From: Candidatus Saganbacteria bacterium
GTDB taxonomy: Bacteria > Margulisbacteria > WOR-1 > XYC2-FULL-46-14 > WPAF01
Reading direction: 5' to 3'
Assembly: GCA_009772965.1 (NCBI GenBank)
Contig: WPAF01000009.1
Coordinates: 1-47,458, forward strand
DNA length: 47,458 bases
Part shown: in pieces, positions 16,487-23,640 of the stretch
How the letters are laid out: every line of letters begins with the position of its first letter
How positions within the stretch are numbered: position 1 is the first letter of the stretch
Notes under the pieces: model-generated
The model's input: the letters and a program-made list of their open reading frames with translations, nothing else
What the model was told of the DNA's origin: nothing
Database searches by the model: none
Program-made: the position numbers and the translations under genes

Positions 16487-16714
16487 GTGGCAAATATGAA
16501 GATCACAAACAACTTAAATAGCAGAATGGACCTAGTAAATGAATTAACTTCAGGAAGATTAAATTCAATAGAAAAAACCAATAATACCCCAAAAAATGAT
16601 GCAAGTTTAACCCTTTTAAATCCGATTAATAATATAGAAGACCAAGCGAAAATTGCCCTTCAAATGCATCAAGTGTATGGGCAGAAGATGACCCAAGTAA
16701 GCGCGATAGTTTAA
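16487..16714 (+). CDS. small helical hypothetical protein, first gene of unit C
   Basis: 75 residues from the GTG at 16487 (an ATG three codons later is the alternative; neither has a Shine-Dalgarno). The sequence is Asn/Ser/Leu-rich with a helical C-terminus (IEDQAKIALQMHQVYGQKM). No signal peptide, no membrane segment, no recognised family. Promoter C would place the transcript start within a few bases of the start codon, so this is a leaderless candidate. Followed after 10 bases by another small gene with a clear ribosome site. Confidence 0.55.
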   Translation: MANMKITNNLNSRMDLVNELTSGRLNSIEKTNNTPKNDASLTLLNPINNIEDQAKIALQMHQVYGQKMTQVSAIV

Positions 16715-16724
16715 GAGGAGAAAA

Positions 16725-16910
16725 ATGGAAACTCAGAGCTCAGGCAAAATTGGGCAGGTTAAGTCGGAACAGGGAAATAGAATAATAAATGATTTAAAAG
16801 AGATACTTGGTGAAAAGGCAGCCGAAAGAGTAGGAGAGAAAATGTCAGTAACAGAAAAAATTGTGGAACAGTATAAAATGGGCGGACAGAAAAGAGGAGT
16901 GATAGTTTAA
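16725..16910 (+). CDS. small helical hypothetical protein
   Basis: 61 residues, charged, with a helical middle (NRIINDLKEILGEKAAERVG, then VTEKIVEQYKMGG). AGAGGAG lies 4 bases before the ATG. Its stop is directly followed by the next ATG with no gap. No signal peptide or known family. The frame is believable mainly because of its ribosome site and its tight packing between two other short genes in the same direction. Confidence 0.5.
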   Translation: METQSSGKIGQVKSEQGNRIINDLKEILGEKAAERVGEKMSVTEKIVEQYKMGGQKRGVIV

Positions 16911-17186
16911 ATGGAAATCTTATCCTTGCAGGCGCAAAAGCTGACAGGTTCGCAGGAAAAGGGAAATGCGAAATCAGCTAAAAATGAAGGGATAAGTTTT
17001 TTGGGATCGGTTGCAGAAGCGGTGAGGACAGGAAAAATTGTGATGCCAAGTGAAGTTGAGGTTGCAAGATTTAACAGTATAAAAAATAAGATTGGATCAG
17101 TTGGAAATTCAGGGGGGGGCAGGGAAGAAGAGGATTTAATTGACAGGTTTCTAGCCAGGATCAAGAGGATCTTGGAGGAAAAATAA
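16911..17186 (+). CDS. small hypothetical protein, weakly FlgM-like
   Basis: 91 residues beginning immediately after the previous stop. The centre (FLGSVAEAVRTGKIVMPSEV) has a faint likeness to the C-terminal sigma-binding part of FlgM anti-sigma-28 factors (AI..G.Y.VD...IA), but the register needs a one-residue shift and I do not rely on it. A Gly stretch is encoded by eight G (17112-17119), which would disrupt the C-terminal charged helix (DLIDRFLARIKRILEEK) if its length changed. No signal peptide. Part of unit C. Confidence 0.55.
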   Translation: MEILSLQAQKLTGSQEKGNAKSAKNEGISFLGSVAEAVRTGKIVMPSEVEVARFNSIKNKIGSVGNSGGGREEEDLIDRFLARIKRILEEK

Positions 17187-17209
17187 AGAATAAAAGGAGG
17201 TGAAAAAAA

Positions 17210-17620
17210 ATGGATGTATTAAATACACACAATCAAAGTTTTGAAAAAGCCATGAGCGATCTCGGAAAAGTGTTGGATGAGAGGGTAAGACCGGACATTT
17301 TTACCGTTGAGGAAAACGGCGCCAATGGAACAACGGATGTCAGCGTTGGCGAAAAAGCTGGTAGCTCAAAAGTCCCTGTTGGAGAAAATGGTAAAGCTCT
17401 AGAAGGCGGGACTTACATGGTGATGAAAGGCTTACCAGGCGGAGAAGCCATGAAAAGAGATGGGGAAACTGTCAGAGCTTATAAACTGGACAGGATTGAA
17501 ACCACTTTAATGGCGGGATTCAACAATAGTTTGACGGATAATATAACAGGAGTTACAACGTCAGCTGCTGATGTTAACAAGAAGACCAAGGCAGCGATAG
17601 CACGACTCAACCAGTCATAA
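17210..17620 (+). CDS. hypothetical 136-residue protein with very strong ribosome site
   Basis: A near-perfect Shine-Dalgarno (AAAGGAGGTG, 17193-17202) sits 7 bases before the ATG, the strongest of the block, implying abundant product. Residues 1-30 look helical and polar, 30-90 are Gly/Glu/Asn-rich and Thr/Val-containing (probably loops or strands), and the C-terminal ~35 are helical (LTDNITGVTTSAADVNKKTK). No Cys, no Trp, no signal peptide. This composition, with the lack of Cys, is typical of secreted structural subunits, but no family is recognised. A hairpin follows it. Confidence 0.65.
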   Translation: MDVLNTHNQSFEKAMSDLGKVLDERVRPDIFTVEENGANGTTDVSVGEKAGSSKVPVGENGKALEGGTYMVMKGLPGGEAMKRDGETVRAYKLDRIETTLMAGFNNSLTDNITGVTTSAADVNKKTKAAIARLNQS

Positions 17621-17632
17621 AAACCAAATAAG

Positions 17633-17658
17633 AGGCCCTGTAAAATCAGGGCCTTCTT
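17633..17658 (+). terminator. hairpin with weak T-tail (partial terminator or mRNA stabiliser)
   Basis: AGGCCCTG (17633-17640) pairs perfectly with CAGGGCCT (17647-17654), with a 6-base loop. The tail is TCTT, not a proper T-run, so it may reduce downstream transcription or protect the 3' end of the highly translated gene before it rather than stop transcription fully. No new promoter is obvious before 17702. Confidence 0.6.
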
Positions 17659-17701
17659 ATAAAGCATCAGAAACGAAGCTTTATAGGAGGGTAAAAATCT
17701 T

Positions 17702-17992
17702 ATGATTAATGCGGTGAATCAATCTTCTAAACTTATGGTTGGCAGGGCTGATACCAAGAAAGTTCTGCGTAATTTTTATGATACCATGATTACTATCATG
17801 AATGATTATTCAGATACAAGCAAGCCAGTGACTCTTTTTGGCACTACTTATGTGGGGGATCAAAAACAAGGAATAGGCTTTAGCCTGTCATTTGGTCAAT
17901 ACATGAATAATATGACTAATGCAATTGAAACAATAACAAATATACAAAGCTTTCTCACTAAACTTGAACAAGATGTTTCAAAGATGGGATAA
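17702..17992 (+). CDS. small helical-hairpin-like protein
   Basis: 96 residues with a ribosome site (GGAGGG, 17686-17691). Two helical stretches (~15-40 and ~62-95) flank a short central segment containing TLFGTTYVGD. The last 35 residues (YMNNMTNAIETITNIQSFLT) look like one amphipathic helix. The length and helix-turn-helix shape are those of secreted small subunits such as type III needle proteins or WXG100 proteins, but neither the WXG nor the needle PxxP motif is present. It stands directly before the 666-residue protein, and the two may be partners. Confidence 0.6.
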   Translation: MINAVNQSSKLMVGRADTKKVLRNFYDTMITIMNDYSDTSKPVTLFGTTYVGDQKQGIGFSLSFGQYMNNMTNAIETITNIQSFLTKLEQDVSKMG

Positions 17993-17995
17993 AGT

Positions 17996-19996
17996 ATGTA
18001 TTCATTTACAAAAAGTAAACCAAGGATGGTTGCCCAATTCAAACCGGAAGATACTAGTAAAATCTATTGCCATAAATATGAAAATAAGTCCGCATTTGCT
18101 CTTGCCATAAAAGATCAAAACTTTTTAGGTGAAATGATGAAGTTTTTTCCCAATTTTATGCAGGAGGGATTTCAAACCGGAGAAGAAAAAACATTAGAAT
18201 TGGATGGGGTTGGAGCATGGGAGCCAGAATGGAATGAAACTCCAAAAGATAAATTACAGAACCAAACCCGCGGATTTTATACCAGAGGATTGCTTGACGG
18301 AAAATACCTTGAAAAATACGGTGATGTTCATAATCCAAAAATTAATGATGAATTTTGGGGATATGGGGCGGGGGCAGATGCCAACAATTTAAACTTTGAT
18401 CCCGAAGCGGGAGAATTCAACCATTTTAAAGATCTGGATCCCGATGGATCTGATAATCCGCTGGATGCAGATAAATACAGCCAGCTTCTTTATGCCAAAG
18501 GACAATCTCCAGTTTTAGGAGAAATAGATGCTAAATTATGGAATGAAATAAAATCATACTTAAAAAATTATTCCGGGAAAAGTTATTATGAAATTGTTAT
18601 GACAGGCGTTGACAAGTCAACAATTTCCGCAGATCCTGTCCCGATTGATTTAACACCGGACAGTATAGATAATTCAACTCAAATGACATCAATTGGCGAC
18701 CCCAATGATGCCAATATTAAAAATTACAAAGTTATTCATAATGGCAATTTTTTATATGACGGAAAGGAAGGGACTGATGGGATAGGCGCGTTTTATCTTA
18801 TGTGCGCTATGCTTGAATCAAGGCGGCGAATCAATTATTCAATGTCTGATATTTTTGGTTCCCCCTATATGATTAATGATAACGAGGCAATGCTAAAACA
18901 CATTCAAGACACATTTAATAACCCCAATAAACTTGGAGGATTAAACGCGAACAATAAAAAAGTATTTGAAGCATATTTTGGCGCCCAGCATGCTTTAAGG
19001 GGAATTATATCCGCTTATTCTGGCGGAGTGACAATGGACGGACAAGGAGCAGTTAAAGAGCTTGAATTAAGGGGAAATAAAAGCGGCGATCTTAAAGAAT
19101 TTGACCAGAAAGACCTTGGCTATGTGGGGAATATTTATTCTGCTCGCGACCAAGTGGCGTTCCAGAGATTCCGCCATTGGTTGATTAACAATGTTGAAAA
19201 ATACATCAATTCACTTAAGAAAGACAGTGAAGAAGCAAAGAACGCCCAAAGTTTGTTGGACGAATTTATATTTCTAAATGACCAGCCATATGGGGCAAGC
19301 GACCAAGCTCCCTTGTTTGACAGTGTTGGAGAATTTAAAAATTTTCAAACTGATTATTTGGGGTGGGATAGATTTCACAGTGGATGGCAAACGTGGTTAT
19401 GGGACACGGTTAGAAATGATTGGGTTTGGAAAGAATCCGATACTCCTAATGGCCTTTCTCCCTATGCGGTTCCTAAGGGTGACGCTCATCCAAATTATGC
19501 AATTGCGCAAATTTTAGGTCTCACAACAGCTCAACAAAAAGGCTTGAAAAATGTAATCTATGGCAGTAAAACCGTAGAAAATTTATATGCTTCAAACTGG
19601 GTGACTAACGTTGCAGGAGATTTTATTAAATGGGAAGACGATGTTCTTGGAGAATTCACTAAAATATATTATTTGAACATAATGGAAGGCAGAAGATATA
19701 AAAAAGAATTAAAAGATTACAGGAAATGGAAAGATGAAAAAAAAGAAGAAGAATATATAGATAAAGTACATGAAGCAATTGCTCAGCAAAAGAGAGCGGA
19801 AAATAAAACACAAAAGAAAACAACGAAAAGTAATACGCAAAATAAAGCGCCAACAAAAAACACAAGCAATAGTGGAATAAAAATAGATCCAAAAGTCACA
19901 ATGAAACAAGCACAGCAAATGTTAGCACTCCAGTTGTTTAACCGAATGTTGAATGCAAGTAATAAGAGGAAAGCAAATGCTAAGGAAAAGAAATAA
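17996..19996 (+). CDS. 666-residue Trp/Tyr/Asn/Asp-rich hypothetical protein
   Basis: Starts 3 bases after the previous stop. No signal peptide. Residues ~1-570 form a soluble region unusually rich in Trp, Tyr, Asn and Asp. It includes LELDGVGAWEPEWNETP, an FDPEAGEFNHFKDLDPDGSD-like acidic stretch near 140 (calcium-binding-like but not a canonical EF hand), and DYLGWDRFHSGWQTWLWDTV near 460. Residues ~575-640 are a Lys/Gln/Asn-rich linker and the tail is a helix. The composition resembles a surface or extracellular protein exported without a Sec signal. I see no catalytic motif I can name. It is the largest product of unit C and may be an effector, tip or surface component; this is inference. 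Confidence 0.75.
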   Translation: MYSFTKSKPRMVAQFKPEDTSKIYCHKYENKSAFALAIKDQNFLGEMMKFFPNFMQEGFQTGEEKTLELDGVGAWEPEWNETPKDKLQNQTRGFYTRGLLDGKYLEKYGDVHNPKINDEFWGYGAGADANNLNFDPEAGEFNHFKDLDPDGSDNPLDADKYSQLLYAKGQSPVLGEIDAKLWNEIKSYLKNYSGKSYYEIVMTGVDKSTISADPVPIDLTPDSIDNSTQMTSIGDPNDANIKNYKVIHNGNFLYDGKEGTDGIGAFYLMCAMLESRRRINYSMSDIFGSPYMINDNEAMLKHIQDTFNNPNKLGGLNANNKKVFEAYFGAQHALRGIISAYSGGVTMDGQGAVKELELRGNKSGDLKEFDQKDLGYVGNIYSARDQVAFQRFRHWLINNVEKYINSLKKDSEEAKNAQSLLDEFIFLNDQPYGASDQAPLFDSVGEFKNFQTDYLGWDRFHSGWQTWLWDTVRNDWVWKESDTPNGLSPYAVPKGDAHPNYAIAQILGLTTAQQKGLKNVIYGSKTVENLYASNWVTNVAGDFIKWEDDVLGEFTKIYYLNIMEGRRYKKELKDYRKWKDEKKEEEYIDKVHEAIAQQKRAENKTQKKTTKSNTQNKAPTKNTSNSGIKIDPKVTMKQAQQMLALQLFNRMLNASNKRKANAKEKK

Positions 19997-19998
19997 TC

Positions 19999-20481
19999 AT
20001 GCAAACAAATAATATTGATGCAGTAAAAGCAAGTGTCCAAATAAAACCCCAGCAGGTTAAGGAACAAAATAACGAAAAAAAAGTATCAACCGGCGCTACA
20101 GGGATTAAATGGGATGGAGATAAAATTAATTCCGACAATGCTGACATTGCTACTTTAAGTTCTTATGTTTCTTTTACAACAACAGAGGCCCAGCCCAGCA
20201 TGTCGATTTTTGGATTAAAACTTTCAAGGAAAACAGCTAACGCAGTAATTGAAGCATATAAAAATGCTTTCCGCGCTTCCCGCTCCCATAACCTTTTGCT
20301 TGAAAGATTTACCCAAAGCATGGTAGCCAACGCTTTAGTAAGAGTCCTTTCTACCATGGGGATATCCCTAAAAGATATACAGAATTTGCAAATCAACGAA
20401 AGAAAGCAAATCTTAGGAGAAATCCACAAACGGCTTGAAGAAGCCCTATATTCAAAAGCAATGATGGATATTGTGGGGTAA
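19999..20481 (+). CDS. hypothetical helical protein, 160 residues
   Basis: Starts 2 bases after the preceding stop. Residues 1-60 are polar and probably disordered (Lys/Gln/Asn-rich). Residues ~65-160 are helical (AVIEAYKNAFRASRSHNLLL, then LVRVLSTMGISLKDIQNLQI and ERKQILGEIHKRLEEALYSK). No signal peptide or membrane helix. A disordered N-terminus followed by a helical domain is the same plan as in several other products of this block. Family unknown. Confidence 0.65.
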   Translation: MQTNNIDAVKASVQIKPQQVKEQNNEKKVSTGATGIKWDGDKINSDNADIATLSSYVSFTTTEAQPSMSIFGLKLSRKTANAVIEAYKNAFRASRSHNLLLERFTQSMVANALVRVLSTMGISLKDIQNLQINERKQILGEIHKRLEEALYSKAMMDIVG

Positions 20482-20484
20482 TTT

Positions 20485-20880
20485 ATGGCAAGAAAGAGCA
20501 AAAAGGGCCAATTTAGGGTAATAAATGAAATAAAAGACCAGCTGATTTTGCAGGCCGACAGGTGGGGAAAATCCGGCTTTTATACCCCTTTAAAGCTTGA
20601 AGAAATGGAACTTGAACAATGCCGAAAAATCAAGAGCGATTTTCTGGCTGAAAGGTCAAACCTGGAATATGAAATGTGCCTGCTGGGAACAGACAAAAAA
20701 GAAGTGCTTATAAAAATTGAACGGCTTGAAAGCTATATTAAAAAAGCTGACAGGGTTATTGAAGCGCATGAACGAAGGATAAATAAAATGCTGGATAAGC
20801 TTGTCGGCGACAAAAAAGCCGTTAAAAAAGCGGAAGACTACATCAATACAAAACATACGGTTTCTGTTATAATCCAATAA
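20485..20880 (+). CDS. coiled-coil protein (FliJ/YscO-like in shape only)
   Basis: 131 residues, almost entirely one or two long charged helices (LEEMELEQCRKIKSDFLAER, IKIERLESYIKKADRVIEAH). In size, position next to candidate secreted proteins, and coiled-coil hairpin form it recalls FliJ/YscO stalk proteins of flagellar and type III export. That family is too divergent for me to claim homology. The N-terminus is very basic (MARKSKKGQ). Its stop overlaps the start of the GT2 gene (TAATG). Confidence 0.6.
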   Translation: MARKSKKGQFRVINEIKDQLILQADRWGKSGFYTPLKLEEMELEQCRKIKSDFLAERSNLEYEMCLLGTDKKEVLIKIERLESYIKKADRVIEAHERRINKMLDKLVGDKKAVKKAEDYINTKHTVSVIIQ

Positions 20881-21968
20881 TGCTGATATCTGCCTGCATG
20901 ATTGTTAAAAATGAAGAACAAATGCTCCAGAAAACCCTCCCCAATTTAATTAAACTTGTTGATGAAGTTATTTTAGTAGATACCGGATCCTCAGATAAAA
21001 CAATTGAAATCGCCAAAAAACTGGGCGCTAAAGTTTTTACTTTCCCCTGGATAAATGATTTTTCCGCCGCAAGAAATGAATCATTAAAACATGCCCAGGG
21101 CGAGTGGATAATATGGGCTGACGCGGACGAATTTATAAAAGAAGAAGATATGGATAAACTAAAGGCGCAATTGGCTAATTCTAAAGAAATTGGATATCTT
21201 TTAAAAGTAGCCGAGTGCCATGAGGATGATTTTAATATTGTTTCCTTTAACCTTCGGCCAAAAGTATTTAAAAATAAAATCGGAATACATTTTGAAAGGC
21301 CAATAAATGAACAGCCATTTACAAAAGACGGAGAATATTTATTTTCGCAGGCAAAAGCCACAGATATCCCAATTTATCACTGGGGGGGATTTTTAGAGAC
21401 AGAAAAACTAAAACAAAAAAAATTGCGCAATATCGGGCTTATAAATAAAATGATTGAATCTGGAAAAGGGGACGTCACTTATTATTTTCTATTGGGGCTT
21501 AATTACAAAGATTTAAAAATGTATGATGAATCTTTTAAAGCTTATGATGAGGCTATTAAGATTGATATTGATGGCAGGTTTGCCTTGGCGGCCAGAGAAG
21601 AAAAAGCTTGGATGTATTATAGCTCAAAAAAAGCAAAAGAAGCTTATGCTGAAGCGCTTGAAGCGTTAAAAATAGATAAGCAAAGTATAACTGCCTTAAA
21701 TGTGGTTGGGGGCATATTATTAGCCCTAGATAAATACAATGATGCAGTTGAAACGCTTATTTCTGCTGTTAATGCGCCTATAAAGGATGATGCGGTAATA
21801 GTCAGCCCTCGGCAGAGGGATTACGTATCCCGCATGCTATTGGGTCAGACTTACATGAAAATGGGCAAGTATAAAGAAGCCCTTGAATCTGCCAAAAAAG
21901 CCCTCCAATTTGACCCTACCCCAGAGGCCATTCAGCTGGTTAAAGAAGCCGAAGAAAAGCTTAAATAA
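20880..21968 (+). CDS. family 2 glycosyltransferase with C-terminal TPR repeats
   Basis: 362 residues. The GT-A fold of GT2 is clear: ISACMIVKNEEQMLQKTLPN at the N-terminus, DEVILVDTGSSDKT near 30-43, ADADEF (the DxD metal-nucleotide motif) near 81-86. From about residue 185 there are TPR-like repeats (YDESFKAYDEAIKIDIDGRF and YKEALESAKKALQFDPTPEA). GT2-TPR proteins of this type modify proteins or peptides, or build surface glycans. It is translationally coupled to the unknown block and shares its direction, so it may glycosylate one of the neighbouring products (inference). A run of seven G at 21382-21388 lies inside the gene. Confidence 0.9.
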   Translation: MLISACMIVKNEEQMLQKTLPNLIKLVDEVILVDTGSSDKTIEIAKKLGAKVFTFPWINDFSAARNESLKHAQGEWIIWADADEFIKEEDMDKLKAQLANSKEIGYLLKVAECHEDDFNIVSFNLRPKVFKNKIGIHFERPINEQPFTKDGEYLFSQAKATDIPIYHWGGFLETEKLKQKKLRNIGLINKMIESGKGDVTYYFLLGLNYKDLKMYDESFKAYDEAIKIDIDGRFALAAREEKAWMYYSSKKAKEAYAEALEALKIDKQSITALNVVGGILLALDKYNDAVETLISAVNAPIKDDAVIVSPRQRDYVSRMLLGQTYMKMGKYKEALESAKKALQFDPTPEAIQLVKEAEEKLK

Positions 21969-21971
21969 AAC

Positions 21972-21999
21972 GCAAGTTTTTGCCTCTATAATCCGATAT
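21972..21999 (+). promoter_or_regulatory. sigma28-like promoter D
   Basis: GCAAGTTT (21972-21979), 12-bp spacer, TCCGATAT (21992-21999). Strongest match of the set to the SigD-type -10 box (GCCGATAT). It begins 3 bases after the GT2 stop; the start point near 22006 falls just at the GAGG ribosome site of the next gene. Confidence 0.65.
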
Positions 22000-22016
22000 A
22001 CTTAGTGAGGTCAACT

Positions 22017-23639
22017 ATGCCAATTAATGGGGTCGTGGATAATTTTTCAGTCCAGGAAACAGCGGCCGCTGTTAACCAGGCGGCTGTTGCTGAACTTAAA
22101 GACGCGAAAAGAGAAGATACAAATAAACGCGTTGATGACCAGACTTTAACCCAAAAAGTAATAGAATCAAAATCACAAAAAGGCACAGCCACCCAAATAA
22201 TTTCAAACTTATTGTCAAAAATTTCTGGTTCAGGGATAAAATTAGACGCGGAAACATTCCTTTCAAAAACACAACGGTCATCAAAAGACGAATATGATAT
22301 GCTGCTTCAAAACAGGGAAAGTACTTCAGATACAGTTGATTTAACCTCAATAAACCAAAAGATAAATTCAGCGAAAAAAATGAACCAAAATAATAAGGAC
22401 GGCAAAGGCGGGCAGGACGGGTCAATTTTTGATGCCCAAAAAACTGCCGGGACGGTTGAGGAATTCAGCAATGCTTTTGTCCAGCTTATTACTTCCGGAG
22501 GGACAGAGATAAAAAAGAAAGTGGAATTGATTGAGCAAAGGTTAAGGTCAGAGGGATTGTCTGAAAAAGAAATATTGGGATTAAAGATGAACATCAGACA
22601 AACCATCAGAGGCCAGCTAGCCGCGCAGATAAAAGAATCGCTCATTAAAAAATTTCTAAGCAAAGAAAAAACAATCGATTGGGTGATGAATAACAAAGAA
22701 GCTTATAAGTCAATTGAGTTTGCTTTCCATTCCGATAAATTGGGAGGTTGGGATTTTGGTGGATTTAACGATAACCTTCAGGGAACGGTGGATGAGCAAA
22801 TAAGGCAGATCAATTCTGAGATAAAAGATTTTACAAGCGATGAAATAAAAAATACCCTAGTCAGAAAGTACCTTGGCGAACAAGTTGCCGATAAAGAAAT
22901 AAGGCAGATGATTGAACTGGGAGTCAAAAACGGCCTTGATCCCCAGCAACTGGTTGATAGCTGGAAGACCGCAATGAATAATATTGGCCTTGTGCCGCCG
23001 CCGCCAGAAGCATTTCAGCAAAGCATGATTGGTTCTGGAACGGGAAAAGACAAGCAAAAAAGCGGTTATGAGTTTACAGATGAAGACGAAAAAGATTTAT
23101 TCATCAACCAGTTAAGGGCGCTTTTTATGCAAAGGGCGATCCGCGGAGATTTTAAAACTCATTTGGAAACCGCTTTTAAAATCAGAAAGCTAAAAAACGG
23201 AATGATAAAGCTTGGCGTTGCTTTTGCTGATTTTGAAAATATCCAAAAAGAAGGCAGGGTTTTAGCCAGGGTTAAAGTGCTTGAAATGCTAAAGGAAGCT
23301 TTTTATGAAAGGGCAACGCTTTATGAACTGTCAGGACCGGCATTTAATTTAATTGAAAAAAAGATGAAAGGATTGGTCAGCAATCTTGATAGGCTGGGAA
23401 TGGACCTTACAAAAACGGATTTTGATTCCATCCGCGACCAGGCCAATTTTAAAATGTTTGATGTGACAAGAAATGAGCTAGAGGGCGCGATTGCTATGTA
23501 TGAAAACGGCAGGTCGCCTTATCTTGAGAAAAAAGTGAAATTAATGATTAAGCTTTTAAAGCGCTTAAAAGAAGAATCAAATATCGAAACGGATTATGAT
23601 CCCGAGAAAAGATTTTTCTCGGTAGCGCAGGCGGCATAA
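22017..23639 (+). CDS. 540-residue helical protein of the unknown block
   Basis: The ATG at 22017 is preceded by GTGAGGT; a GTG at 22005 would lie on the transcript start predicted from promoter D. Residues 1-145 are Gln/Lys/Asp/Ser-rich and probably disordered. Residues ~150-325 are charged helices, a short Pro stretch (VPPPPEAF) falls near 325, and ~345-540 are a second helical domain. No signal peptide, no membrane segment. A disordered N-terminus plus helical bundles would also fit type III gatekeeper proteins (YopN/MxiC class), but I see no diagnostic motif. Followed by a small coiled-coil gene one base after the stop. Confidence 0.7.
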   Translation: MPINGVVDNFSVQETAAAVNQAAVAELKDAKREDTNKRVDDQTLTQKVIESKSQKGTATQIISNLLSKISGSGIKLDAETFLSKTQRSSKDEYDMLLQNRESTSDTVDLTSINQKINSAKKMNQNNKDGKGGQDGSIFDAQKTAGTVEEFSNAFVQLITSGGTEIKKKVELIEQRLRSEGLSEKEILGLKMNIRQTIRGQLAAQIKESLIKKFLSKEKTIDWVMNNKEAYKSIEFAFHSDKLGGWDFGGFNDNLQGTVDEQIRQINSEIKDFTSDEIKNTLVRKYLGEQVADKEIRQMIELGVKNGLDPQQLVDSWKTAMNNIGLVPPPPEAFQQSMIGSGTGKDKQKSGYEFTDEDEKDLFINQLRALFMQRAIRGDFKTHLETAFKIRKLKNGMIKLGVAFADFENIQKEGRVLARVKVLEMLKEAFYERATLYELSGPAFNLIEKKMKGLVSNLDRLGMDLTKTDFDSIRDQANFKMFDVTRNELEGAIAMYENGRSPYLEKKVKLMIKLLKRLKEESNIETDYDPEKRFFSVAQAA

Positions 23640-23640
23640 C

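Noticed and set aside
17702-17992. WXG100/ESX or type III needle protein assignment
   Set aside because: Length and helical hairpin would fit, but neither WXG nor needle-specific residues are present.
19659-20067. Minus-strand Phe/Cys/Leu-rich ORFs that look like membrane proteins
   Set aside because: They are antisense to a Lys/Glu/Gln-rich coding segment; Lys and Glu codons read backwards give Phe/Leu/Ser, which explains the hydrophobic look.
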